A stretch of DNA of 43,500 nt, from contig JAHFBE010000010.1 of the NCBI GenBank assembly GCA_023250205.1, positions 1 through 43,500 on the forward strand, read 5' to 3'. The notes beneath the pieces were generated by a model. That model saw nothing but the letters and a program-made list of their open reading frames with translations, ran no database searches and was not told where the DNA came from. This document shows, piece after piece, positions 1-9,316 of this stretch. The translations under genes and the position numbers were made by a program. The stretch's first letter is position 1, and each line of letters begins with the position of its first letter. Source of the stretch: Candidatus Melainabacteria bacterium. GTDB lineage: Bacteria; Cyanobacteriota; Vampirovibrionia; 2-02-FULL-35-15.

Positions 1-2
1 AA

Positions 3-149
3 GGTGGACACAATATTCTCCCATTGCTTTGCTGGAATCTTATTTACGCACTCCGTGCAATTACTGAGGAAAGACACTTAATGAAAGACCCTGCATATAG
101 GGCTTATGCGAAAAAGGTAAAATACAGATTCATTCCTGGCGTATTTTAA
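3..149 (+). CDS. C-terminal fragment of isoprenylcysteine carboxyl methyltransferase-like / phospholipid methyltransferase-like membrane protein (5' truncated by window)
   Basis: Frame 3 reads GGHNILPLLCWNLIYALRAITEERHLMKDPAYRAYAKKVKYRFIPGVF*; the EERHL..DPAYRAY..KVKYRFIPGVF ending resembles ICMT-like families. Confidence 0.55.
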   Translation, partial: GGHNILPLLCWNLIYALRAITEERHLMKDPAYRAYAKKVKYRFIPGVF

Positions 150-151
150 TT

Positions 152-1561
152 TTATAGAAACCTTCTTATATCAATAAATGGAAATCTATTGTTTGTTGAA
201 ACTCCTTCTCTAGTTTCAAACCTGCCAACTTTTAATAGCTCTAACAAGGTTTCTCCAATCAGAGAAGCGTGATAAGAGTCTCCAATAATATTTCCATTCC
301 TATCTGTTTCACCGATTTTTCTTCCCTGTCTAATTTGATTTCCAAAGATAACCATACTAAAGGCTCTAGTCCAGTGTTCACGTCCCGGAGGTACAAACAC
401 AGGACTAGTACGTGTACCAACGATTCCCCCATGATTAAACGTTGGCGCTCTTCCAAACTCAGAGACAACAGCCACATAAATGTTTTCATCTCTCATAGTT
501 GTTTTTATATCGGTAAGTAAGGCACTTAATCCTTGAGCAAATGGACGAATCTTTCCAGGCATATCTTCTCGTAGACCATAATGAAGATCATGGTTTCCGT
601 CATTTGCTGCAATTACACGTACGCCAGCCTGAAGCATTCTTTTTGTAAGAAGCATTTGTTTTCCAACTTTTGAAGTGCCATACCTTGCCAATACCTCAGG
701 AGGTTCAAGCCTTAAATTAAACGCGGAGTGAACATCACCATCAATAATATTAGTTGCGGCTCTAAAAGCTCTAGTACGCCTTTCTACAGATTGTCCTGTA
801 AGAGTATGTCCATGAGAATCAAGAACTTCAAGCAATCTCATCCTTTGCCTAAATCTACTTCTATCAAAATCTCCATTATTTCCAATGGGATCTGTAAAAT
901 TACCAGTTTCAGTATTAATAGCAGAATAAATGGTTTCAGGATCATTTGATTTTAATGCGTTCCATGGCTCTCTCCAAGATCTATTAAAACCATTAGAATC
1001 TGCCGAGCTGTGATGAAGAACAACCTATCCAACATTATCTGGCGATTGATTTGTAAGCATTCTGGAAAACTCAACAAAAGGATTTGGACTTAAAGCCTCA
1101 GCATAAAAATCTTTATTACGAACTCTTCCACTTCCAGTCATCGTAAGAGCAGCACCAAAATCATGAAAACCATCTCCTCCATATAAATTGTTAATTACAA
1201 TTGCATTATTCATATGCTCTGCAAGAGGATTTAATAGTTCTGTAAGTTTTATATCTGAACAATTAGAATCAATTTGCCTGAAAGGACTACTCGGCTTTGG
1301 ATTAAAAGTATCTTCCCAGCTAAGTCCGCCCTGCATAAACACAACAACTAATTTATAACGCGGATCTCTACCATCTCTTGAAGTAAATCTAAGATTATGC
1401 GGAGGAAGAACCCCTGCCTCATTCATTGAAGCAAAACTTTCCGGCAAAAAAGATGTAAAAAAAGGAGCTGCTAAAGACATCCCAGTAAGAGCATGCAAGA
1501 ACCTTCTTCTTGTTGGCTTATACACAAATGGTAATTGAGAATCTACTCTAGAAGTGTTCAC
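152..1561 (-). pseudogene. DUF1501 family protein (Tat-like RR signal), interrupted by one in-frame TAG
   Basis: ORFs 1025..1561 and 152..841 are in the same frame; the only stop between them is TAG (plus-strand cta 1025-1027). Intervening translation VVLHHSSADSNGFNRSWREPWNALKSNDPETIYSAINTE... stays open. N-term YKPTRRRFLHALTG and C-term GREHWTRAFSMVIFGNQIRQGRKIGETDRNG match DUF1501. Confidence 0.8.
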
Positions 1562-1822
1562 AAAATATAATCCGTATTTTTTAAATTAGGTTGAGTTTAA
1601 CGACACCAAGACCATTTGTCAATTAAGAATCTATTTTTTAAATTCTTAATCCCGTAAAGATTAGTAATAATCATAGATTGTGATTCTTTCTATGCTTTCA
1701 TTAAATAAATTTCATTAACGCTTTGTACCATCAATAAATCTGTGAGAAATATCTCTAGATTTTAAGCTAAGAGAATATTCAGAGAACAATACAAAGCACT
1801 GCTTTTATACTAAACTAAATTC

Positions 1823-3373
1823 ATGGTTTGGGAATTTTTAATATTACTTACAGCCATAATTTTTTGGGGCTCTCCTATTGGCATTTCAAATTTCTTAGGT
1901 CATTGTGGAACTGTCGTCATATGCTTGAGCTCCTTAAAAACAGTAAGTAAAAATCTTTTATTCTGGCTTCTAATACTCATAAGTATATTCTTTGCAAGCG
2001 AACCAAGATTCAGCCTAGAGTATGTTTTATATGCATCTTGCTTCTTTTGCTTTGGGTTCAAACTTCTTATAACTAATGATGAAAAAGATTGTAAGACAAG
2101 AAGAATTGCATTCTTTTTAATTTTTCTAGCAATTTCAATTCTGGATTACTTTCATATCTGTTTTGCAGAAAGAGGAAGCCTGCTGTTATGGATGCCGGTT
2201 TATCTTTCTCTGTATTTTGATGGAATAAATAAAAAGAACTTTTGGATATATTTAATTTTTGGAGGATTTACTTTCTTCTTAAACAAAATATCTACATTAA
2301 TTGCATTTATTACATCTTTTAAAAATAAGATTTTTTATTTAATATCAATCCTTTCTATAATTGCATATTTTTATTTAAGACAAGACTTTGCAACTTTCTT
2401 TCTAAAATCATTTAAGCCAAGAATTCATATTTTCATTTCCTGCTTGAAAGGATTTATAGATAAGCCTTTCTTTGGACATGGGTTTGGTACATTTGCTTTA
2501 GATTTTCCGGAATACAGAGCACATGCAAAAATTTTAGGAGGAAGGACCAGTGAATATGTTATTCATGGACATAATTTATTTAGCCACCTTTCATTTGAAT
2601 TAGGAATAATTGGGCTTTTATTTATTTTTGTTTTATTTTATCTAATTTATCTAAATAAACCGCTAGCTTTAATTCCTTTAATCACTATTAGTCTATTTGA
2701 CTCACCTTTAGTAACATTCAGTCAGTATCTTATAGCAGGAGCCTTGCTTGTTCCATTTATACAAAACTATGGACTCTTAGAAAAGATAAGATTGTTTAAT
2801 GTAAATAAGATTGCAAAAAACATTTTATTAACATTATCAATCATAATTTCCTGCTATTCATTTATACCAAGTCTTGTAGGACATTATTTTTACAGCACAG
2901 GAAACCTGGATAATGCAATTGAGTGGGATAAAAACAACTCACTTTATTACTTTACAAAAGGAGCAAAAAATCTAAATAAAGATACTGTAAAAAGTGAAGT
3001 CGATCTCAAAAAAGCTGTCAAATTATCTCTCTCAATTCCTTATTTTCTTGGATTTTTAAGTGCTGCTCAGCTAGCAAATGGCAAAACAAAAGAAGCAAAA
3101 ATTAATCTTGAAAAAGCAATGAAACTTGATGGAAGAGATGGATACTGGTGTCTTTTATATGCTTATGCAAATTATGACAATAAGAACATTGTTAACGAAT
3201 ACATCAGTAAAGCCTATAAAAAATCACCGGAGATCAAACAACTAATAGAAGATCCTGGAAAAAGCTCAAATAGATACATAGGATATTCTAAAGGTGGAGA
3301 TATTAGACTTGCAGGATTTTACAGGACTGGCGAAAAAATCTACTTTCCTTTGCCAATTTTAAGAAACGATTAG
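1823..3373 (+). CDS. O-antigen ligase/polymerase-like multi-pass membrane protein with C-terminal TPR-like region
   Basis: Many TM segments, HGHNLFSHLSFELGIIGLL motif typical of Wzy/WaaL-type proteins, helical repeat C-terminus. Confidence 0.7.
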   Translation: MVWEFLILLTAIIFWGSPIGISNFLGHCGTVVICLSSLKTVSKNLLFWLLILISIFFASEPRFSLEYVLYASCFFCFGFKLLITNDEKDCKTRRIAFFLIFLAISILDYFHICFAERGSLLLWMPVYLSLYFDGINKKNFWIYLIFGGFTFFLNKISTLIAFITSFKNKIFYLISILSIIAYFYLRQDFATFFLKSFKPRIHIFISCLKGFIDKPFFGHGFGTFALDFPEYRAHAKILGGRTSEYVIHGHNLFSHLSFELGIIGLLFIFVLFYLIYLNKPLALIPLITISLFDSPLVTFSQYLIAGALLVPFIQNYGLLEKIRLFNVNKIAKNILLTLSIIISCYSFIPSLVGHYFYSTGNLDNAIEWDKNNSLYYFTKGAKNLNKDTVKSEVDLKKAVKLSLSIPYFLGFLSAAQLANGKTKEAKINLEKAMKLDGRDGYWCLLYAYANYDNKNIVNEYISKAYKKSPEIKQLIEDPGKSSNRYIGYSKGGDIRLAGFYRTGEKIYFPLPILRND

Positions 3374-3423
3374 TCTTTACCATTACACCAAAAATATTTT
3401 CCATAAGCTATAATTTCCAGATT

Positions 3424-4161
3424 ATGAACAAAATAATTAAATTAGCTCTTACACTCTTACTAATTACAACTTTTTTACTTAATTCGAATGTTTTTGCAAA
3501 AAGTAAGAAAAAGTCACAAAGTATTTGCAGTATTTTTTCAACCAATAAAAGTTTAGATTCAATTGTAACAAAAGGATATTTTAAGAATTTCTCACATGTA
3601 ACAGGTAAACTAATTTTGCTTGGACAAGATGTAGCGGATAGCATTAAAATAGACAGCATCTTTTCACCAAAAAGCATAAATAAACCTGGGAACAGTGGTT
3701 CCACAAATAACTCTACAGGTACTTCTACTAGTAGCTCTACTGGTGGCTCTGCTGGTGCTCCTCCTGGGGGTTCTACTGGTAACAACATCCTGCTTAATAA
3801 TGAAGCTGGGTTTTATAAAGGAAATGATGATCTTATAGCTAAGAAAAAAATTGTTACCTTTAAGGGTACTCATATTGGCAGCATAATAAGTCTCACTGGA
3901 ATCGGGATGTCTAAAGGTTATTCTCTTACACTTAATGCACCAGAAGATTTTTGTGTAGATTCTAAAAGAAGAAATTCATCTTTAATTTCTTCAATTGTTT
4001 CCCTTTCGTTTACAGATTCAAGTTCAGATACTGATTACAATATTGATGGGGAAATAGTAGACGATTTTAAGCTAATAGGAACAAGAAGACAGGCTACTAT
4101 TACAGGCAAAATTACCACTGGAAAAGGCGAAGGCAGATTCATACTAAAGCTTAGAGATTAA
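3424..4161 (+). CDS. Secreted protein with signal peptide and Ser/Thr/Gly/Pro low-complexity linker
   Basis: N-terminal MNKIIKLALTLLLITTFLLNSNVFAKS signal peptide; linker NSGSTNNSTGTSTSSSTGGSAGAPPGGSTGNN. Confidence 0.65.
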   Translation: MNKIIKLALTLLLITTFLLNSNVFAKSKKKSQSICSIFSTNKSLDSIVTKGYFKNFSHVTGKLILLGQDVADSIKIDSIFSPKSINKPGNSGSTNNSTGTSTSSSTGGSAGAPPGGSTGNNILLNNEAGFYKGNDDLIAKKKIVTFKGTHIGSIISLTGIGMSKGYSLTLNAPEDFCVDSKRRNSSLISSIVSLSFTDSSSDTDYNIDGEIVDDFKLIGTRRQATITGKITTGKGEGRFILKLRD

Positions 4162-4200
4162 ATCTTATAAGAATCCTTTTAAAACTTATCCACCACTTTT

Positions 4201-4443
4201 TTAACAAAGCAATCCTTCCTTCTGCAATATTTGTTTTGCCGTTCTATTTTTTTCAAAAACCTCTCGAAGTTTTCTATTGTTATTAAGAATAGAACTTACA
4301 ATTCCGGGGGACCTTTGAACAATCTCCTTAAATTCACTACTATCATTAATAGATAAGAGCATTGCGGCTTTAACCCACTTTAGCTCCTGCAGGTAATCTC
4401 TCATTGAATTTTCAAGTACACAAAGCAGACTTGTATTTGGCAT
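4201..4443 (-). CDS. Small hypothetical protein
   Basis: 80-aa ORF, divergent from the LysR gene; no recognised family. Confidence 0.45.
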   Translation of the reverse strand: MPNTSLLCVLENSMRDYLQELKWVKAAMLLSINDSSEFKEIVQRSPGIVSSILNNNRKLREVFEKNRTAKQILQKEGLLC

Positions 4444-4538
4444 ATTTTATGTCCCCCTAATTACGACATTACAATAAGAAGTCTAATATGTAAAATATTA
4501 ATTTAGTTAATGATTAATATATATATAATATTACTAAC

Positions 4539-5423
4539 ATGGAGCTAAGACACCTAAAATATTTTGTTGCAGTAGCAGAAGAATTACATTTTGGTAATGC
4601 TGCAAAAAAACTCCATATCGCACAGCCCCCTCTCAGTCAACAAATAAAAGATTTAGAGAACGAGTTAAAAACAAAGCTTTTTTATAGAACTAAAAGAGAA
4701 GTCTCCCTTACAAGTTCGGGAGAGGTTTTTTTTAAGGATGCCAAACAAATTTTAGAAGCAGCAGAAAAAGCAAAACAAAATGCCCTACGAGCTTTAAGAG
4801 GAGAAACGGGTTCACTATCAATCGCTTTTATCGTATCAGCAACATATAGTATTTTGCCAGATATTCTTAAAGAATATCATCAAAAATTTCCCGGTATTGA
4901 ATTATCAATTCACGAAATGAGTCCGCAAGAGCAAATTACTGCAATAAAAGAAAAAAGAGTTAATGTTGGCTTTCTAAGAACACCAATTAACGATGATGCA
5001 TTACAAACCGTAGTTCTAACTAAAGAGCCTCTTTTAGTTGCGATTCCAATAAATAATATAAAAGCAAAGCTTAAAAGCATTCAATTAAATGATTTAAAGG
5101 ATGAAAACTTTATCATGTTTGCTCCTCGACACGGACCAGGGATTTACAATACAACAATGGATTTATTTAAAAAGAGTAATATAATTCCAAAAATTAAATA
5201 TGAAGTTGATCATATTCAAGCAATGCTAGCTTTAGTCTCTAGTGGACTAGGAATTGCTTTTGTCCCCCTATCAATTAGTACATTAATGAAAAGAAGTATT
5301 GTTTACAAGCAACTTCAATCTAATAAATCACTTATTGAATTAAGTGTTGCATATCTACCTGAGAATCAATCAAGCGCATTAGCTAGCTTTTTACAAATAG
5401 CTAAAAAGGTTAATCTATACTAA
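4539..5423 (+). CDS. LysR-family transcriptional regulator
   Basis: MELRHLKYFVAVAEELHFGNAAKKLHIAQPPLSQQIKDLENELKTKLFYRTKREVSLT LysR HTH plus substrate-binding domain. Confidence 0.95.
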   Translation: MELRHLKYFVAVAEELHFGNAAKKLHIAQPPLSQQIKDLENELKTKLFYRTKREVSLTSSGEVFFKDAKQILEAAEKAKQNALRALRGETGSLSIAFIVSATYSILPDILKEYHQKFPGIELSIHEMSPQEQITAIKEKRVNVGFLRTPINDDALQTVVLTKEPLLVAIPINNIKAKLKSIQLNDLKDENFIMFAPRHGPGIYNTTMDLFKKSNIIPKIKYEVDHIQAMLALVSSGLGIAFVPLSISTLMKRSIVYKQLQSNKSLIELSVAYLPENQSSALASFLQIAKKVNLY

Positions 5424-5660
5424 GTTATTGAAGATGGACCATTTATCTCATACAACAATAATCCTGTCCTCTTCCCAATAATTGAGAACAAATGATTTAT
5501 GCATGCCCAGCAGAGCCTAAAATAATTACAAAAAATACTTTATACCTTAGAAATCAATGTGTGTGAGCATTTCACATAGCTCTATTGACTTTTATTTAAT
5601 TCGTGTTAACATATTAGATAACGAAAATTATTAACAAAGCACTTATTCAAGGAGGATATT

Positions 5661-6287
5661 ATGACTCTACCTCTATCAGCTGTTACTTGCCAAAGAACTG
5701 ATATTCCAGCTTCTTCACCTGAATCTACTGCAGCATTAGATAAAACAAAGGAAATCATTGATTTAAACCGCAGGTTTCCGTTTTATGACCTACTAGTAAC
5801 ACTTGACCATAAACTAACTGGTAAGTATCTAGATGTTTATTATGGAAAAGCTACTACGAAAGAAAAAATTATAGAGGATCATGAACATTTAATCGGAACA
5901 ATAGATCACTTCCTTGAAAATGCAAATGCAATTAATCCATATGCAGCTTTTAATTTGTTTTTATCTGATAAAAAATCTAAATTACTTATCAATATTGATA
6001 GTCAAAGAGCTAATGGAAAAGTAAATAAGTTAATCTCTTTTGAATTAAAAACAGACGACCAAAACCTTAGAAAGAGATTTGAAGAGTTAAAAAGAGATTA
6101 TAAATTATGGGATAGTTCTATTGACCCAAATACTACTACTCAATTAGTAAAAGTGCTTACAAACCACTTAGAACATATCCCTGGCATTGAACTTGTAGCT
6201 GTAAAAGATTCTGATGGTGCATCTATCTGCTTACAGCCAGTAAGTTCTGTAAAAAAAGTTTTTAAATCTATTAGTCTTTTTCATTAA
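5661..6287 (+). CDS. Hypothetical protein
   Basis: 208-aa ORF with upstream aaggaggat RBS at ~5649. Confidence 0.6.
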   Translation: MTLPLSAVTCQRTDIPASSPESTAALDKTKEIIDLNRRFPFYDLLVTLDHKLTGKYLDVYYGKATTKEKIIEDHEHLIGTIDHFLENANAINPYAAFNLFLSDKKSKLLINIDSQRANGKVNKLISFELKTDDQNLRKRFEELKRDYKLWDSSIDPNTTTQLVKVLTNHLEHIPGIELVAVKDSDGASICLQPVSSVKKVFKSISLFH

Positions 6288-6376
6288 GTCCTAAGTAAAG
6301 TAAACATCTCCACTTGTCCATTCCCTTACAGGACAAGCAGGACACCAGAGAATATATGTAAGTATTGTTTAGATTA

Positions 6377-6450
6377 TCGGGGCGACACGATTTGAACGTG
6401 CGACCCTCTGCTCCCAAAGCAGATGCTCTACCAAGCTGAGCCACGCCCCG
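6377..6450 (-). tRNA. tRNA-Pro(TGG)
   Basis: Reverse complement CGGGGCGTGGCTCAGCTTGGTAGAGCATCTGCTTTGGGAGCAGAGGGTCGCACGTTCAAATCGTGTCGCCCCGA folds as cloverleaf; anticodon TGG; paired acceptor stem. Confidence 0.93.
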
Positions 6451-6451
6451 A
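6403..6451. repeat. attL: 49-bp direct repeat (5' half of tRNA-Pro)
   Basis: accctctgctcccaaagcagatgctctaccaagctgagccacgccccga, identical to 15813-15861. Confidence 0.9.
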
Positions 6452-6482
6452 TACAATTACAACGGTTTCAACATTACTTATT

Positions 6483-6502
6483 TAGTTCCCGCTGTGCCAG
6501 CT
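6483..6502. repeat. Subterminal inverted repeat, left copy (TAGTTCCCGCTGTGCCAGCT)
   Basis: 18/20 match to the reverse complement of 15730-15749. Confidence 0.6.
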
Positions 6503-6880
6503 ATTTCAGTATTCAACAGGTTATATTCTACCTGACTTTATTTACATTGTATATGCCACTGATTAATATCGAATTATACAGGGGTAGGCCTTTCAATTTA
6601 AAACTGGTAATTACTCAGAAGTACTCTGGGTGGCCTTATATTAAATTTAAATTTGCCTGATGGTGGTTTATGTATCCAGGTGAAAAAAGATTCAGTGTAG
6701 GAATTCCTAGAGGGCCAGTTAGCAAAATAAAAGCTAATCCAATTTGATTATTGTTTTATAAGATTAACAACGATTACAACGGTAGCTACGATAGTTTTAC
6801 TGACTTGAAGGGCTACACAAGTTTTTATTTCTTTCCTAGTCCACTGGGAGGTATTGGGGTTTTGGTTTCAATTATGAGAC

Positions 6881-7105
6881 TTAGTTTGTATTACTCCCCT
6901 CTTGAGAGATTAAAGTTTGGTTTATTACAGAGTGTGATTTAGGATAGTCTGATACTTTTCTCCTTGCTGATTCTTCATCAAAAAGCTTTTTTGAAAGTCT
7001 TGCAAGCTGAATTATATGCTCTTTAGCTTCTTCAGTTGTAAAGCTCTTATAACACTCAGCATCACAAGTTTTATAACCTTGTTGTACTAAACTTTCATTA
7101 CACAC
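6881..7105 (-). CDS. Small hypothetical protein (element)
   Basis: 74-aa ORF overlapping the upstream ORF in an operon-like string. Confidence 0.35.
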   Translation of the reverse strand: MCNESLVQQGYKTCDAECYKSFTTEEAKEHIIQLARLSKKLFDEESARRKVSDYPKSHSVINQTLISQEGSNTN

Positions 7106-7287
7106 TGAGCTAATAAATCTTTTTCAGGTTTGGTTTTGGGATTTAGGTTTGCATGATGTAGGCAATTGTTTTCAAATATTGCTTCTGTAAGTATGCTATC
7201 CGAAATTATAGATATAAAAGAGAGTCCAAAACATTGAGATAAAAGATAGTTTGCAATAAGAAAATATAGAATATACTTCATTTGCAA
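7087..7287 (-). CDS. Small putative secreted/membrane protein (element)
   Basis: 66-aa ORF with hydrophobic N-terminus MKYILYFLIANYLLSQCFG. Confidence 0.4.
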   Translation of the reverse strand: MQMKYILYFLIANYLLSQCFGLSFISIISDSILTEAIFENNCLHHANLNPKTKPEKDLLAQCVMKV

Positions 7288-7532
7288 TTCTTACTTTTCA
7301 TCTTATTCAGAAATTCCTTAAATGAATAACGAAAATCATTTAATTTGTTTCTAATATAAGAAATAAAAACAAACATTAATGCCAAAAGAATCAATAACAT
7401 TAAAAGAAAAACAGGTAAAAATAAAATGACATAGGGATTAGTTATAAATCCCCACCAATTCTCTGTTTTCTGAGCTAATTCAAAAGCATCAGCTACTTTT
7501 TGTGCAATTAAGTAAACAAATCCTTTTAACAT
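7278..7532 (-). CDS. Small single-pass membrane protein (element)
   Basis: 84-aa ORF with TM FLPVFLLMLLILLALMFVFISY. Confidence 0.45.
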   Translation of the reverse strand: MLKGFVYLIAQKVADAFELAQKTENWWGFITNPYVILFLPVFLLMLLILLALMFVFISYIRNKLNDFRYSFKEFLNKMKSKNCK

Positions 7533-7535
7533 TAA

Positions 7536-7892
7536 TTACAGCTTTGCCTTTTTAACGATCTCAATCCCACTATCCCAAGAGCTGTCTGTAAGATAAATTG
7601 TTGTTTTATTTTTATTAAACCTTACTTTAATTGTTTCACCAATAATCAAGTCGTTTAATTTAGATTTTGTTTTGCCTAAATATGCTATATCACCAACTTT
7701 AATTACAGGATAATAAACATCTTTGCTTTGACCATGACTACCAATGACACCACCATCAAACTGATATTCTTGACCAATTTTAATGTCTAATAAAATGCCA
7801 TTTTCATAAATATGTTTTTCTTTTGCATAAGTTGGGAGAAATAAAATGGTAAAAAAAGCCAGAATAACAAATATATATCTAATATCAAACAT
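7536..7892 (-). CDS. Small secreted protein (element)
   Basis: 118-aa ORF with signal peptide FVILAFFTILFLPTYA. Confidence 0.5.
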   Translation of the reverse strand: MFDIRYIFVILAFFTILFLPTYAKEKHIYENGILLDIKIGQEYQFDGGVIGSHGQSKDVYYPVIKVGDIAYLGKTKSKLNDLIIGETIKVRFNKNKTTIYLTDSSWDSGIEIVKKAKL

Positions 7893-7994
7893 TTTCCTTA
7901 ATTCCTATTAAAGCTAACGCTAGATTATATTTTAGCATTCTCGTTACGACTAGAGTGTAGACGTATAGTCAGCACAAGATTATCCTGCCTTTAT

Positions 7995-8231
7995 ATGGCA
8001 AAAGGCTTAAAATTAATTAGTGCTTTTCTAGGCAACACTATCAAAGAACTAAGAAAAAAGCAGAGTTTATCTCAAGAAGAACTTGCAGAGCGTGCAGGTA
8101 TACATAGAACATTCATGAGTCATGTAGAGTGTGGGACACGAAACATTACTATCTATAATTTAGTAAAAATTGCTAAAGCTTTAAAAGTAAAACCATCAAT
8201 TTTATTGTTGGATATAGATGAAATTGCTTAA
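7995..8231 (+). CDS. XRE/Cro-CI family HTH regulator
   Basis: LGNTIKELRKKQSLSQEELAERAGIHRTFMSHVECGTRNITIYNLVKIAKALKV. Confidence 0.93.
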   Translation: MAKGLKLISAFLGNTIKELRKKQSLSQEELAERAGIHRTFMSHVECGTRNITIYNLVKIAKALKVKPSILLLDIDEIA

Positions 8232-8479
8232 ACATGATTTCTTGCAAACCCTTATTGCTAGAGTGATACAAGGGTGTTAAGTATAACTCATTCGAAAGAA
8301 GTGTAAACCATTTGTTATATTTTTATTTCAGCCCAATACTCTTTTCTGGTTAAAGAAAAGTGGGGCATATTTATAGCGATACTAAAAGGCTGTCAATAAA
8401 AAACATTAATTCTAATAGTGGCATTGTATGATGGACATGTGCCTTGTAATTAAGAGGTATTTCTAGGAGGAGTATTCTT

Positions 8480-8680
8480 ATGGAACAAAGTAAAGCAGCC
8501 AAAGACAGGGTAAGACCCTCTCTAAGGTGTCTAAACATAGAAGAGCCTTATTGGGGTTACCTTAAAGAGCTTGCAAAGGACAGTGCTAGATCTGTATCTT
8601 CTTTTGTCAAATGGATGACAATTAGAATCCATAAAGATCAAAAGGAAATAACTGACTTAGCAAAAATTGCACAAAAATAA
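8480..8680 (+). CDS. Small putative ribbon-helix-helix-like DNA-binding protein (element)
   Basis: 66-aa ORF with aggagg RBS; RPSLRCLNIEEPYWGYLKELAKDSARSVSSFVKWMTIRI resembles RHH layout. Confidence 0.45.
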   Translation: MEQSKAAKDRVRPSLRCLNIEEPYWGYLKELAKDSARSVSSFVKWMTIRIHKDQKEITDLAKIAQK

Positions 8681-8682
8681 AA

Positions 8683-8706
8683 AACTCCACATGGAGTTGT
8701 GGAGTT
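8683..8706 (+). terminator. Hairpin after the small RHH-like ORF (possible weak terminator)
   Basis: aactccac-atggagtt-gtggagtt: 8-bp stem with an alternative overlapping stem; no clear T-tract. Confidence 0.35.
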
Positions 8707-8776
8707 AGATTCTGAGAATAATTTAAATTAATCAGTTACATTGTATCAGATTTTAACTCCTTCAATAGCCTAAAAA

Positions 8777-9316
8777 GTGCTTTATGTTGAGCACATAGGA
8801 TTGTATTGTCTAAAAAAGGAGGGAAATATGTTTTGGGATCCAAATGAAGAAAATCAAATACTTGCCGCTGCAAGATTTTATTATCATATACGTAAGTGGT
8901 CAATAATTCCAATAGTAGGTGGAGATAAAATTCCACGCATTAGAAGTTGGAAAAAATATCAATCTGAATATCTTGAGCCTGAACAAATTGAATTTTGGTT
9001 TAGTAAGTCAAATGTAAATATTGGATTGATTACAGGAATTTTGTCAGGAGTTGTAGTTGTTGACTTTGACATAAAGAAAAATACTGGTGAGTTTTCGGAC
9101 ATTGCTAAGCAGCTTATGAAAGAAATGCCACCAACAATTATTTCAAGAACTGGTAGTGGTGGACTTCATTACTTTTTTAAATATCCATCAGATAAAAAAC
9201 TTAGTAACTTTGTTAAAAAAGACATCGGGGTTGATTTTAGGGGTGAAGGAGGCTACGTTGTGTTACCTCCATCTATTCATTCAAATGGAAAGGAGTATGA
9301 ATTCATATGCAACTAA
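8777..9316 (+). CDS. Bifunctional DNA primase/polymerase (AEP prim-pol) domain protein
   Basis: GVVVVDFDIKK (hDhD) and RTGSGGLHYFFKYP (sGGxH) motifs; the true start is probably the internal ATG at 8828 (MFWDPNEENQ). Confidence 0.85.
   Translation: MLYVEHIGLYCLKKEGNMFWDPNEENQILAAARFYYHIRKWSIIPIVGGDKIPRIRSWKKYQSEYLEPEQIEFWFSKSNVNIGLITGILSGVVVVDFDIKKNTGEFSDIAKQLMKEMPPTIISRTGSGGLHYFFKYPSDKKLSNFVKKDIGVDFRGEGGYVVLPPSIHSNGKEYEFICN

Noticed and set aside
1025-1027. TAG recoding (alternative genetic code or pyrrolysine) in the DUF1501 gene
   Set aside because: Other genes in the window terminate with TAG and no pyl genes are seen; a nonsense mutation or sequencing error is simpler.
3408-3788. 126-aa minus-strand ORF with PVEPPGGAPAEPPVELLVEVPVELFVEP
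   Set aside because: Antisense translation of the low-complexity linker of the secreted protein.
6271-6456. 61-aa ORF MYRGVAQLGRASALGAEGRTFKSCRPDN...
   Set aside because: Translation of the tRNA-Pro gene; a classic spurious ORF.
6751-6942. 63-aa plus-strand ORF near the left end of the element
   Set aside because: No RBS, no family, overlaps the end of the minus-strand ORF 6881-7105; weak support.
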